Assembly: GCA_910587095.1 (NCBI GenBank)
Contig: CAJUMJ010000004.1
Location: forward strand, 1-64,000
Length of the DNA stretch: 64,000 bases
DNA from: an uncultured Lachnospiraceae bacterium
GTDB lineage: Bacteria; Bacillota; Clostridia; Lachnospirales; Lachnospiraceae
Direction of reading: 5' to 3'
A program made the translations under genes and the position numbers. This document shows positions 16,516-25,999 of the stretch, one piece after another. The notes under the pieces are model-generated. The model worked only from the letters and a program-made list of their open reading frames with translations, searched no databases and had not been told where the DNA came from. Position 1 is the stretch's first letter. The number at the start of each line of letters is the position of its first letter.

Positions 16516-17763
16516 TTAGTTCTTTCCCCCGAGCAACCGCTTGACTGTCTTTTGTGGATTGAAATCTTCAATGTCGTCCGGTACATTCTGCCCGCAAGTT
16601 ACATAGGACAACGAAGCGCCCGTGTAGAGCCGCAGATTCAACAGATTTCCTAGCGTCGTCGTCTCGTCCAGTTTCGTAAAAATCAGCTTATAATCCGCCA
16701 TATCCTTGTAGGAGTCCGCGATACTGATTAAATCCCTGTATTTCGTCGTTGCGCTTAGGACGAGATGAACCTCCCTCTCCACCCTGTCGTCCACGGCGTG
16801 TATAATATTACGCATGTTATCTTTTTGCGTGGTGTTCTGGTGGGAATGTCCCGCCGTGTCTATCATGATATAGTCGTAATCCCTGAAATCTTCCAAAGCC
16901 TTCGTGATCTCCTCCACCGTATAGATCACCCTGAAAGGCACTTCCAGGATATTCGCGTAAGTGCGAAGCTGCTCTGCCGCGGCGATACGGTAAGTATCCG
17001 CCGTCAGAAGCGCCACTTTCTTTTTCTCATCCACCCGGAATTTTGAGGCAATCTTGGCGATGGTGGTGGTTTTTCCAACCCCTGTCGGGCCAATAAAGAA
17101 CACCAGTTTCGTTCCGCTTTCCGCCGGCTCGATACCTGCGGGCTTGCCGAATTTCAGGATCATCTTCTGATATATATTGGCAAGCGCATAGTCAAAGGGA
17201 ATGTTCGGTTTGTTGACCAGCTCAATCTCGTCAATAATCTCCTGCGCGTATTTCTCGTCCACTTCGTTATCCAGCATGGTGTTATGCAAAAGACGCATGA
17301 ACTTATCAGTCTCCGTCTCCTCCGGCGTCTCCTCTTTCCCTTTCTCCTTCTCCCGATCCTTATCTTTATCCTCGTCGTCTTTATCCTTCTCTTCCTCGGG
17401 CTTCTGTAGCTGCTGTTCCAATAGCGACTGCAAGCTGTCCAACTTTTCCTCTATGGCGCTGTTTGAGTCCTTCTTCTCTCTCTTTTCCGCTTTTTCAGTA
17501 ACAGGTGTGCTTTTTTCCTGCTCCTCCTCCTTCATCTGACTGTTCGCAATCACGTTGTTGATCGCGGACACCGCCGCCGTGTATTTCTCGCTCTCCTCCT
17601 CGAGCGCCACGGTAACCTCCACCATAGGAGTTTTTAAGAACGCGAAAAAGCCCTTGTGTTTGACGGGTTTGACGTTCATCACAACTACGCCTTCCCCCAA
17701 CTCGGCTCTGGCGCTGTCAATCGCTTCTTTTTCGGTTTTCGCGGTAAATTTCTTTATTATCAT
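16516..17763 (-). CDS. flhF: SRP-like GTPase FlhF
   Basis: SRP-family GTPase that positions flagella at the membrane. 415 residues: a basic N-terminal B domain (about 1-75), a very charged Lys/Asp/Glu linker (about 90-155), then the NG domain with P-loop GPTGVGKTTTIAKIASKF near 230, DTAGHSHQN (G3) and TKLDETTTLG (G4 region). Its ATG overlaps the flhA stop by one base (TAATG), indicating coupled translation. Confidence 0.95.
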   Translation of the reverse strand: MIIKKFTAKTEKEAIDSARAELGEGVVVMNVKPVKHKGFFAFLKTPMVEVTVALEEESEKYTAAVSAINNVIANSQMKEEEQEKSTPVTEKAEKREKKDSNSAIEEKLDSLQSLLEQQLQKPEEEKDKDDEDKDKDREKEKGKEETPEETETDKFMRLLHNTMLDNEVDEKYAQEIIDEIELVNKPNIPFDYALANIYQKMILKFGKPAGIEPAESGTKLVFFIGPTGVGKTTTIAKIASKFRVDEKKKVALLTADTYRIAAAEQLRTYANILEVPFRVIYTVEEITKALEDFRDYDYIMIDTAGHSHQNTTQKDNMRNIIHAVDDRVEREVHLVLSATTKYRDLISIADSYKDMADYKLIFTKLDETTTLGNLLNLRLYTGASLSYVTCGQNVPDDIEDFNPQKTVKRLLGGKN

Positions 17764-19805
17764 TATGCTGTCACCATCCCAACAGACTGTAATTCAACGG
17801 TAGACTCCACTTCGTTGTAAGACACAACGACCAAATCCTTGTAGTAATCCTCTGTCAGCTTCTTAAAGTAGGCACGCACGATAGGAGATGTAATAACAAG
17901 CGGTATTTTCCCGAGGTCTTCCAGCTTTTTGATCTCGGCGCCAAGGGAATCCATGATGCCCTTGGTTTTTGCCGGATCGAGCGTCAAATATGCGCCCTGT
18001 TCCGTCTGCTTGACGCTCGCCATAATTTCCTGTTCCAGCTTCGGATCCAGAGTCACCACGCTGGTAGTCTCGTTGGCCGGGAAAAACTTGCCCGAAATCG
18101 CCCTCTTCAGACTCTGTCTGACATATTCCGTCAGGATATCGGTATCCCTCGTGGTTGTGGCGTAGTCCGCCAATGTCTCGAATATGGTGAGCAAATCCCT
18201 GATGGAAATGCCCTCCCTCAGGAGATTCTGCAACACCTTCTGGATCTCGCCAAGCCCCAAAAGCTTCGGATAAAGCTCATCCACAAGAGAAGGATTGCTC
18301 TCCTTTAAGTTGTCCACAAGACTCTGTACGTCCTGTCTTGTAAGAAGCTCCGAGATATACTGTCTGATGATCTCCGTCAGATGCGTCGCGATGATGGATG
18401 GCGGGTCTACCACCGTGTATCCCATACTCTCCGCCCGCTCTCTCTGCCCCTCCGTAATCCAGATGGCAGGTAAATGGAAAGACGGCTCAAAGGTGGGAAT
18501 ACCCGTGATTTCCTCCTCCACATAACCGGGATTCATGGCCATATAGTGGTCAAACAAAATTTCACCCTCGCTGACCTGTACTCCCTTTATTTTAATAATA
18601 TATTGGTTCGGATTCAACTGTATGTTATCACGCAGACGAATAATCGGCACGACCGTACCAAGCTCCAGGGCAATCTGTCTCCTGATCATAACCACACGAT
18701 CCAGAAGATCGCCGCCCTGATTGACATCCGCCAAGGGAATAATGCCGTATCCGAATTCCAGCTCGATGGGATCCACCTGCAAAAGGGAGGTGACGTTTTC
18801 CGGCTGCCTGATCTCTTCCGCCGCCGCTTCCTCCTCGTCCGCCTCGTGCTCGATCTCCGCCGTCTCGATGGTGCCGGCCATCACTCTTCCTACCACCACA
18901 AAAACCAGACCAAGACCCACAAACACTACCGGGTTCAGAGGGGTGACAATACCCAGGAAACTCAGTACCGCTCCCACCAGATACAAAACCTTCGGCACAC
19001 CGAAAAGCTGGCTGATCAGCACCGTACCAAAATCCGCCTCCTTGGAACCCTTCGTCACCAGAATACCTGTTGCGAGAGAGATCAGAAGAGACGGGATCTG
19101 GCTCACCAGACCGTCACCGATGGTCAGAATCGTATATTTATTGAGGGCTTCGACTACCTCCATCCCCTGCCTGAACACGCCGAAACCGATACCACCCACG
19201 ATATTGATAAAGGTAATCACCAGACCGGCTGTCGCATCTCCTTTTACGTACTTCACGGCACCGTCCATGGAACCGAAGAAAGTGGATTCATCCTGAATCT
19301 TCTCTCTGCGTCTCTTCGCCTCCTCGTCCGTGATCGCACCTGTGTTAAGATCCGCGTCTATGGCCATCTGCTTACCGGGCATAGCGTCCAGGGTAAATCT
19401 CGCCGTCACCTCAGCCACACGCTCGGAACCTTTGTTGATAATCATAAACTGCACGATAATCAGAATCAGGAAGACCAAAACACCAATCAAAAGGTCACCG
19501 CCGCCCACGTATTCGCCGAACGTCTGCACCACGTTTCCGGCGTCGCCGGTGGAAAGAATCAGTCTTGTGGAAGAGACGTTCAGGGCGATCCTGAACACGG
19601 TTGTGAAGAGCAGAATCGTCGGATAAAAAGACATCTTCAGCACTTCGTTTGCAAACATACAGCTAAACATAACCGTAAAGGCGACCGCGATATTGCAGGC
19701 GAGAAGAATGTCCAAAAGTCCCGATTTGATCGGAACGATCAACATGACAAACGCCGCAAGCAAATATAATGTAACGCCTACGTCCCCGATTCTAAGCTTC
19801 TGCAC
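17763..19805 (-). CDS. flhA: Flagellar export gate protein FlhA
   Basis: Largest export-gate protein of the flagellar type III system, converting proton flow into export. 680 residues: about eight TM segments within residues 15-310, the FHIPEP-type cytoplasmic loop (MPGKQMAIDADLNTGAI near 150), and a C-terminal cytoplasmic platform domain (about 340-680) that docks chaperone-substrate complexes. It follows flhB by 57 bases and overlaps flhF by one base. Confidence 0.97.
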   Translation of the reverse strand: MQKLRIGDVGVTLYLLAAFVMLIVPIKSGLLDILLACNIAVAFTVMFSCMFANEVLKMSFYPTILLFTTVFRIALNVSSTRLILSTGDAGNVVQTFGEYVGGGDLLIGVLVFLILIIVQFMIINKGSERVAEVTARFTLDAMPGKQMAIDADLNTGAITDEEAKRRREKIQDESTFFGSMDGAVKYVKGDATAGLVITFINIVGGIGFGVFRQGMEVVEALNKYTILTIGDGLVSQIPSLLISLATGILVTKGSKEADFGTVLISQLFGVPKVLYLVGAVLSFLGIVTPLNPVVFVGLGLVFVVVGRVMAGTIETAEIEHEADEEEAAAEEIRQPENVTSLLQVDPIELEFGYGIIPLADVNQGGDLLDRVVMIRRQIALELGTVVPIIRLRDNIQLNPNQYIIKIKGVQVSEGEILFDHYMAMNPGYVEEEITGIPTFEPSFHLPAIWITEGQRERAESMGYTVVDPPSIIATHLTEIIRQYISELLTRQDVQSLVDNLKESNPSLVDELYPKLLGLGEIQKVLQNLLREGISIRDLLTIFETLADYATTTRDTDILTEYVRQSLKRAISGKFFPANETTSVVTLDPKLEQEIMASVKQTEQGAYLTLDPAKTKGIMDSLGAEIKKLEDLGKIPLVITSPIVRAYFKKLTEDYYKDLVVVSYNEVESTVELQSVGMVTA

Positions 19806-19862
19806 CGCGAATCACCTCCTTTCAACACATTTCCAATAACACATGATATTTCTACTCCCCTG

Positions 19863-20975
19863 CTATACCTTCCCCTGCAGATGATAGACAAAGGCCAGCA
19901 CCTCCGCCACCGCCTGATAGAGTTCCGGGGGCACAACGCTGCCAACCTCCACGTTGGCGTAGAGCATACGTGCCAGGGGCTTGTTCTCCACGATTTCGAT
20001 ACGATTTTCCTTAGCCACATCCTTGATTTTCTGAGCCAGATAATCTGCGCCTTTCGCCACCACATAGGGAGCGTCGTAAACCTCGGGTTCATATTTGATA
20101 GCCACGGCAAAATGAGTCGGGTTCGTGATAACCACGTCCGCCTCGGGAAGCTGCTGCATCATTCGGCGTCTGGAAGCTTCCAGCATCCTCTGTCGCTGCT
20201 TGCCCTTGATCTGCGGATCTCCCTCCTGATTCTTGTACTCGTCCTTGACCTCCTGCTTGGTCATCTTCATGTCTTTTTTGAATTTTATCTTCTGATAGGC
20301 AAAATCCGCCGCAGCAATCAGCATATAGAACAGAGAAATCCTTATGCCCAAATTAATGACCAAAAATCCTACCTGGGCAATTCCCTGGTTCAGGGAAACA
20401 TCATAAAGCTGATAAATCGGCGGCATATTCTTCTTCAGATAATCGTACACCACATATCCGATCAACGTCAGCTTTAACACGGACTTTAAAAGCTCCATCA
20501 AAGCGTTCGGTGAAAAAAAGCGCTTGAACCCGCTCACCGGATTTAGCTTACTGAATTTCGGACGAAGCGGCTTCGTGGTCACTTTCCATTTTACCTGCAA
20601 AAGATTGGTGATAAAAGCCACCAGAAAACCGACAAACAAAAAGGGGAAAATCACCTGCAGTATCCGAAGCAGCGCCGACGTAAAAAGCATCCGGAAAGTC
20701 TGCTCCTGAATGTGCCCGTCGTACAACTTCACGTACTCCGGGATCCGGGAATAAATATCATATATATTCCCCACAAAAACCGTCCCCATGTATTCCACGA
20801 GAAAACGAATCATCAGGAAAGCCGTAAGCATCTCAAAGGCGCTGGTCACCTCCTTGCTCTTGGCCACCTGTCCTTCGCTTCGCGCGTCATTTAACTTTTT
20901 TGAGGTGGGTTCTTCTGTCTTTTCCCCGCCAGGTCCATCTTTGGCAAAGAATTGGAGATTATACTCTAAAATCAC
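19863..20975 (-). CDS. flhB: Flagellar export switch protein FlhB
   Basis: Controls the switch from rod/hook to filament export. 370 residues: an N-terminal ...GGEKTEEPTSKKL lead, four TM segments (about 35-215), a charged cytoplasmic linker and the autocleavage motif NPTH in ADVVITNPTHFAVAIKYE near residue 280. The first four bases overlap the fliR stop. All family hallmarks are intact. Confidence 0.97.
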   Translation of the reverse strand: MILEYNLQFFAKDGPGGEKTEEPTSKKLNDARSEGQVAKSKEVTSAFEMLTAFLMIRFLVEYMGTVFVGNIYDIYSRIPEYVKLYDGHIQEQTFRMLFTSALLRILQVIFPFLFVGFLVAFITNLLQVKWKVTTKPLRPKFSKLNPVSGFKRFFSPNALMELLKSVLKLTLIGYVVYDYLKKNMPPIYQLYDVSLNQGIAQVGFLVINLGIRISLFYMLIAAADFAYQKIKFKKDMKMTKQEVKDEYKNQEGDPQIKGKQRQRMLEASRRRMMQQLPEADVVITNPTHFAVAIKYEPEVYDAPYVVAKGADYLAQKIKDVAKENRIEIVENKPLARMLYANVEVGSVVPPELYQAVAEVLAFVYHLQGKV

Positions 20976-21751
20976 ACCATCCCCTCCACAAAGGATACGA
21001 CCATTCTCCTCATCTCCGTAAAGATATTATCCGCCAAAACAGGCAGCATACGCGCCGATAAAAAGAGAATACCGAGCCCCACAATCACCTTAAACTGTAT
21101 ACCTACGGCAAACATGTTGAGCTGCGGAGATACCTTGGCGAGCACGCCCAGAACGCAGTTCAAAAAAATCATGGCGCAGAAAATCGGTAAGATAATGCGG
21201 AATCCGATCGTAATATAGTCTCCGAGAAACAGGAGAATGGATTTAACCAGCGCCTCCGTCTTAAAGACAGCGCCATTGACCGGAACAAGGGTATAAGCAT
21301 CCACCAGCGCACCCAACAGATACTGGTATAAGCCTGAAATAAGCATAAACAACATAAAAATATATTGGTAAAAGACACCGGTAAAGGTCGCCTGCTCCTT
21401 GGTTGTCGGATCCATCAGCGACACCATAGACAGACCAATCTCCATATCCGCGATGTTTCCCGCAAAAGCTGTCACCGTAGTGCATATCTGTGCGCCCCAG
21501 CCGATAAGAAAACCTGTCAGCGCCTCCTTCATCACAATGACGGCGTAGCCAAGCAACGTATTGTAGACCACCTCGTTTTGATCCAACATCTGATAGAGCA
21601 AGTAGGAAAAGAAGATGCTGAACCCGATCTTTATCCTGCGCGGCACATTTGACATACTGAAAAACGGAGCAACATGCACAAAGCAGCTAATCCGCACCAG
21701 AATCAACAGAAAATATTCTAAATCCGCATAAGTAAAGCTGATGTCTAACAT
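20972..21751 (-). CDS. fliR: Flagellar export gate protein FliR
   Basis: Integral membrane part of the FliP-FliQ-FliR export core. 259 residues with about six hydrophobic helices, starting LEYFLLILVRISCFVHVAPF and including VFYQYIFMLFMLISGLYQYL. It follows fliQ by 30 bases and overlaps flhB by four bases. Confidence 0.95.
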   Translation of the reverse strand: MLDISFTYADLEYFLLILVRISCFVHVAPFFSMSNVPRRIKIGFSIFFSYLLYQMLDQNEVVYNTLLGYAVIVMKEALTGFLIGWGAQICTTVTAFAGNIADMEIGLSMVSLMDPTTKEQATFTGVFYQYIFMLFMLISGLYQYLLGALVDAYTLVPVNGAVFKTEALVKSILLFLGDYITIGFRIILPIFCAMIFLNCVLGVLAKVSPQLNMFAVGIQFKVIVGLGILFLSARMLPVLADNIFTEMRRMVVSFVEGMV

Positions 21752-21781
21752 ACTGCCACTTTCCCACAGTGCATCCTGTCA

Positions 21782-22051
21782 TTATCGCACATAAAGATTA
21801 AAATCTGTCCAGAGCTGTTCCATAAACTCTACCATGTTATTCATAATCCAATGGCCCATTATGATCAGCGACAGAAAAATCGCCAAAAGTTTCGGGACAA
21901 ACGTAAGCGTCTGCTCCTGAATGGACGTAACCGTCTGGAAAATACTCACGGCAAGACCCACACACAGAGACACCAAAAGCATCGGTGCGGAACACTTGAT
22001 AATCGTAAAGATCGCCTGCTCGGCAATGCTTGTGACATCATTGACTGTCAT
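21782..22051 (-). CDS. fliQ: Flagellar export gate protein FliQ
   Basis: Small two-TM export-core protein. The ATG at 22051 gives 89 residues starting MTVNDVTSIAEQAIFTII, the standard FliQ start and length; an in-frame ATG 31 codons upstream would overlap fliP and is rejected. Hydrophobic helices lie at about 16-40 and 52-75. The ribosome site (GAAGGGA) is modest. Confidence 0.94.
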   Translation of the reverse strand: MTVNDVTSIAEQAIFTIIKCSAPMLLVSLCVGLAVSIFQTVTSIQEQTLTFVPKLLAIFLSLIIMGHWIMNNMVEFMEQLWTDFNLYVR

Positions 22052-22098
22052 CTGTCCACATCCCTTCCCTTCGAATAAGGACTGTACCCGTAATAATA

Positions 22099-22980
22099 CT
22101 AATAATAGAAGGTTTCCACCACGCCTTTGATCACCAGATACCAACCGTCAGCCAACACAAAGAGTAAAATTTTAAAAGGCATGGAAATCGTAGTCGGCGG
22201 CAGCATCATCATACCCATACTCATAAGGGTGGATGCCACAACCATATCAATCACGATAAACGGAATATATATCAGGAATCCGATAATAAACGCCTGACGC
22301 AGCTCGTTGATGATAAACGCGGGCACCAGCACGCTTATCGGTATGTCATCCAATTCACCGTTCCACTCCGTGCGACTCAAATCCATAAAGAAGTTCACGT
22401 CGCTCTTCTGTGTCTGGCTGTACATAAACTGCCTGATCGGCACAGCCGCTGCCTCAAGCGCCTCCTCCTGGCTAAGCTCTCCTGCCTCGAAAGGCAGAAC
22501 CGCTTCCGTATAGACCGCCGTCAACGTAGGCTGCATCACATAAAAAGTCAAAAATAAGGCGATTCCGATCAATACTGTATTTGGCGGAGCCGACTGCGTG
22601 TTGAGCGCCTGCCTCGTAAAATGGAGAACAATGATAATTCTCGTAAACGAGGTTAACATAATAATCAATGACGGTGCAATAGCAATCAGGGTAAGGATCA
22701 CCAGAATCCGCAATGCGCCATTCACATTACCATTACCATCGTTGTATGTAACCGTCACCGTATTAGCAATATTCAGTTCAGCCAGATCATCGGCATCCTC
22801 CGATGTCCCGGGCGGATCCACATTTGTCCTCTCATCGGAAGTCCCGGTGAGATTGGATTCCCGGTAAGGGGTATCGTTCACCGCATAAGCGGTACTCCCC
22901 CAATTAAGATACAATATGCCTGCCATCATCAGCAGGCATATTAATTTTGCCAAATGATATCCGGAAAAATATCTCTTCAT
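22099..22980 (-). CDS. fliP: Flagellar export gate protein FliP
   Basis: Core pore protein of the flagellar export gate. 293 residues with a cleavable-looking signal (LAKLICLLMMAGILYL near 10-30), a polar, Asp/Thr-rich spacer (about 35-85) longer than in many homologues, then four TM segments with SFTRIIIVLHFTRQALNTQS and FIPFIVIDMVVAS-like motifs and the late PFKILLFVLADGW. The ATG overlaps the fliO stop by four bases. Confidence 0.96.
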   Translation of the reverse strand: MKRYFSGYHLAKLICLLMMAGILYLNWGSTAYAVNDTPYRESNLTGTSDERTNVDPPGTSEDADDLAELNIANTVTVTYNDGNGNVNGALRILVILTLIAIAPSLIIMLTSFTRIIIVLHFTRQALNTQSAPPNTVLIGIALFLTFYVMQPTLTAVYTEAVLPFEAGELSQEEALEAAAVPIRQFMYSQTQKSDVNFFMDLSRTEWNGELDDIPISVLVPAFIINELRQAFIIGFLIYIPFIVIDMVVASTLMSMGMMMLPPTTISMPFKILLFVLADGWYLVIKGVVETFYY

Positions 22981-23357
22981 TCGTCTCGCCCGTCTTCTTT
23001 TTCCAGGATTCTTTCTTTCTGAATTTTCATCAGCACATCCCTAAATGCGGACGCACCTTCACCAGAACTCCCGGGAAAAGATAAATCCTCCTCAGGAATC
23101 TCTGATAACATTGTAACAGTATCTTTGCAAACTGCAAGCGCCAAATATTTCCGTCCAACTCTGACAATTTGGACATACTTATTGTTAGACAGACGTATGG
23201 CTTCCACAAGCTCCATATTCGCACCCGCGGACTTCCCCTTTTGATATCCGCCGATCCACTTTGTGACAAACGCAGTGATCGCCAGCACGAACACAAACAG
23301 CAGCAATACCGTTATAAACTGCATATAAGAGTCAGCTCTCTCCGATACAAGGAGCAT
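22977..23357 (-). CDS. fliO: Flagellar biosynthesis protein FliO (FliZ)
   Basis: Accessory single-TM protein that helps assemble the FliP ring. 126 residues from the ATG at 23357, which overlaps the cheY stop (TGATG); a TTG one codon earlier is less likely. One TM near 12-33 (FITVLLLFVFVLAITAFVT) and a cytoplasmic domain with MELVEAIRLSNNKYVQIVRV, typical of FliO. Lies directly before fliP as in B. subtilis. Confidence 0.88.
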   Translation of the reverse strand: MLLVSERADSYMQFITVLLLFVFVLAITAFVTKWIGGYQKGKSAGANMELVEAIRLSNNKYVQIVRVGRKYLALAVCKDTVTMLSEIPEEDLSFPGSSGEGASAFRDVLMKIQKERILEKEDGRDE

Positions 23358-23719
23358 CAACCCACAACCTTCTTCACAGCCTCCAGCACACGGTCAGCCT
23401 GGAAAGGTTTTACGATGAAATCCTTGGCTCCGGACTGAATGGATTCGATAACCATGGCCTGCTGACCCATAGCGGAACACATAATAACCATAGCGCCGGG
23501 ATCACCCTCTTTGATCTTCTTAAGCGCCTGGATTCCGTCCATCTCCGGCATCGTGATATCCATCAGCACAAGATCCGGCTTAAGCTCGTTGTACTTCTCA
23601 ACAGCCTTTGCGCCGTTCTCCGCCTCTCCTGCCACGTTATAGCCGTTCTTGGTCAGGATATCTTTGATCATCATTCGCATAAACGCTGCATCGTCACATA
23701 CTAAAATATTTTTTGCCAT
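23357..23719 (-). CDS. cheY: Chemotaxis response regulator CheY
   Basis: Single-domain receiver whose phosphorylated form binds the FliM/FliY switch. 120 residues: acidic pair CDDAAFMRMM, phospho-Asp in LVLMDITMPEMDG near residue 54, Ser in MVIMCSAMGQQ (switch Thr/Ser) and Lys in FIVKPF. Located between fliY and fliO, exactly as in B. subtilis. Confidence 0.97.
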   Translation of the reverse strand: MAKNILVCDDAAFMRMMIKDILTKNGYNVAGEAENGAKAVEKYNELKPDLVLMDITMPEMDGIQALKKIKEGDPGAMVIMCSAMGQQAMVIESIQSGAKDFIVKPFQADRVLEAVKKVVG

Positions 23720-23739
23720 GTCTCTTCTCCTATCACATA

Positions 23740-24972
23740 TTATTTGATAATTTCGGTTACCCGAATACCAAAGCTTTCCTCAATTACCACTACTTCACCT
23801 TTTGCTACAAACTTGCCGTTCACCAACACGTCAATCGGTTCACCTGCAATTTTATCTAATTCAATGATGGTGCCTGGCGCAAAATCCAATATTTCGGAAA
23901 TGGATTTGGAGGTTCTCCCCAATTCTACCGTTACCTCCAGCGGCACATCCTTGATCAGATCAATGTTTTCCTGGGGCTGCATAGGATTGAACGCACCCGC
24001 AAAGCTCTGGAACTGAACCGGCTGTACATTCATGTTAGGCTGCATCATCTGCGGCATCATCATCTGCGGCATTCCCATCTGTTGCATCCCCATCTGGCTC
24101 ATATCCATTTGAGGCATCCCCATCTGCGGCATTCCCATTTGGGGCATCCCCATCTGACTCATGTCCATCTGAGGCGTTCCCATCTGGCTCATATCCATCT
24201 GAGGAACCGCCGCAGGTGCCGGCTGTGGCGTTGGGGCAGACGCGGGAGTAGCAGGCTCAGGCGCGCTACCGCCTCCCTGACTGTTTATAAAGGTATCGTA
24301 AATCTCTTTCGCAAACTCTATCGGATACAACTGCATGATAGTGGAGTCCACCAACTCGTCAATCTGCATCCTGAAAGATATCTTAAGAAAAGTCCCTTCC
24401 AGAAATTCCGCTATATCACCGCCGGATTTAAATGCCGTGAGATCTACCAGACTCGCCTCCGGCGGGCTGATATCAATCATCTTGCCAAGCATGGTAGACA
24501 GCGATGTAGCCGATGAACCCATCATCTGATTCATGGCTTCCGAGATCGCGGAGAGATGCAGCTCTCCCAACTCCCCGTCCGTATTGCTGCCATCTCCTCC
24601 CATCATCAGATCCGTAATGATCTTTACATCATGTTCCTTTAAAATCAGGATATTCGATCCGTCCAAACCCTGTGTATATTTTATCAGAATAAATACGCAA
24701 GGCTTCTCGTAATCCTCCAGTACATTCTTCCATGTCGCCATCTTGACTACCGGGGTCGTAATATTTACCTTCCGGTTCACGATGGAAAACAGAGTCGTGG
24801 CTGACGCGCCCATACTGATATTGGCCACTTCACCAACGGCATCCTTCTCAAAATCCGTCAGGAGCGAGTCATCCGCGTCCGGTCCGTCAATTATGGAAGC
24901 GCTCTCCCCGGCCGGCTCATCCGTGCCGTTCAAAAGAGCATTTATTTCATCCTGTGATAACATTCCGTCCAT
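23740..24972 (-). CDS. fliY: Flagellar switch protein FliY (CheC-like phosphatase fused to FliN)
   Basis: C-ring component that binds and dephosphorylates CheY-P. 410 residues: N-terminal CheY-binding peptide MLSQDEINALLNG; a CheC-type domain with two intact phosphatase sites (DAVGEVANISMG near 43 and SAISEAMNQMMG near 142); a Pro/Ala linker, then an unusual Met/Gln/Pro/Gly repeat (about 257-314); and the C-terminal FliN domain (VPLEVTVELGRTSKSISEIL on). FliN domain ends with VVIEESFGIRVTEII. It follows fliM by four bases. Confidence 0.96.
   Translation of the reverse strand: MDGMLSQDEINALLNGTDEPAGESASIIDGPDADDSLLTDFEKDAVGEVANISMGASATTLFSIVNRKVNITTPVVKMATWKNVLEDYEKPCVFILIKYTQGLDGSNILILKEHDVKIITDLMMGGDGSNTDGELGELHLSAISEAMNQMMGSSATSLSTMLGKMIDISPPEASLVDLTAFKSGGDIAEFLEGTFLKISFRMQIDELVDSTIMQLYPIEFAKEIYDTFINSQGGGSAPEPATPASAPTPQPAPAAVPQMDMSQMGTPQMDMSQMGMPQMGMPQMGMPQMDMSQMGMQQMGMPQMMMPQMMQPNMNVQPVQFQSFAGAFNPMQPQENIDLIKDVPLEVTVELGRTSKSISEILDFAPGTIIELDKIAGEPIDVLVNGKFVAKGEVVVIEESFGIRVTEIIK
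24032..24204 (-). repeat. Met-rich repeat inside fliY
   Basis: An irregular tandem repeat of about 15-base units encodes variants of M-G-M-P-Q and M-D-M-S-Q. Some 23 Met occur in fewer than 60 residues. Near-identical neighbouring units suggest expansion by slippage. It lies wholly in the linker between the CheC-like and FliN domains. Confidence 0.85.
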
Positions 24973-24976
24973 GCTA

Positions 24977-25957
24977 CTATTCCCCCTCTCTGATCACCGA
25001 AGTGACTCTTACAGCATTCTTTTCCCTGCTGGTGCCGGGAAGTGCGGTGAATTTTTTGATATTTCCTACATATACTGTGAGATCCTGTTCTACCTCGGTA
25101 TCTAATCGTATAATATCGCCGACCTGCAGATTTACAAAATCGGTGATTGATATGCTCGTTTTCCCCAACACGGCCTTGACAGGAACGTCCACTCTCTTGA
25201 TGAGCGCTTCGATATACTCTTCGAAATTCTCGTCATCCTGCTCCTGCATATTCGCATACCAGAATTTCGTATTGAGCTTATCCATTACGCTCTCCAACGT
25301 AAAGAAGGGGAGACATATATTCATAAATCCTTCTACATCACCTATCTTCATATTCAAGGTGACAATAGCAATCATATCATTCGGAGCAATAATCTGCGCA
25401 AACTGAGAATTTGTCTCAATCCGCTCCATCATGGGATTAATTTCCAGCACATTCCTCCATGGCTCCCTCATAAGCTGCATACAGACAACCATCATCTTTT
25501 CTATGATTGTCATTTCAATCTCCGTAAATTCCCTGCTCTTTTCAAGAGGGTCGCCGGCTCCGCCAAGCATCCTGTCTATCATCGCGAATCCAAGCTGGGA
25601 TGCCAGCTCTATCAGAATCGTTCCGTTCAGAGGGGCAAAATTTACAATTCCCAAAATAACGGGATTGGATAGGGAGTTGGAAAACTCCGAAAAAATAACC
25701 GTCTCAGAGCTCGTCACCGTAACCTGAATATTTTTCCTCAGATGCACCTGCAAACTTGTGGAAAGTAACCGTCCATAATGCTCGTATATGATTTCCAACG
25801 TCCTCAAATGCTCTCTGGAGAACTTTGTAGGACGTTTAAAGTCGTAATTCTTTACCTGTTTTTCATCTGCGCCATTTAGTTCATCCGTATCCAGCTCACC
25901 GCTGCTCAAAGCGGCGAGCAAATTGTCTATCTCACTTTGTGACAGTACCTCACCCAC
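24977..25957 (-). CDS. fliM: Flagellar motor switch protein FliM
   Basis: Middle C-ring protein that receives CheY-P. 326 residues with N-terminal CheY-P peptide VLSQSEIDNLLAAL, a central CheC-like fold without the catalytic pairs, and a C-terminal FliN-like domain (VDVPVKAVLGKTSISITDFV, LQVGDIIRLDTEVEQDL). GGAGGTGAAC precedes the ATG. It sits between fliL and fliY. Confidence 0.97.
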   Translation of the reverse strand: MGEVLSQSEIDNLLAALSSGELDTDELNGADEKQVKNYDFKRPTKFSREHLRTLEIIYEHYGRLLSTSLQVHLRKNIQVTVTSSETVIFSEFSNSLSNPVILGIVNFAPLNGTILIELASQLGFAMIDRMLGGAGDPLEKSREFTEIEMTIIEKMMVVCMQLMREPWRNVLEINPMMERIETNSQFAQIIAPNDMIAIVTLNMKIGDVEGFMNICLPFFTLESVMDKLNTKFWYANMQEQDDENFEEYIEALIKRVDVPVKAVLGKTSISITDFVNLQVGDIIRLDTEVEQDLTVYVGNIKKFTALPGTSREKNAVRVTSVIREGE

Positions 25958-25999
25958 GAAAGTTCACCTCCTGTGGCAGTCTTCTATTCTAAGTAAGTA

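Noticed and set aside
18474..19769. Long plus-strand open frame (431 codons) opposite flhA
   Set aside because: Composition is His/Arg-rich and unlike any protein; it mirrors the codon bias of flhA, which is certain on the other strand.
24032..24204. Possible CRISPR-like or minisatellite DNA
   Set aside because: Units are 15 bases, in frame, without spacers and encode a protein linker.
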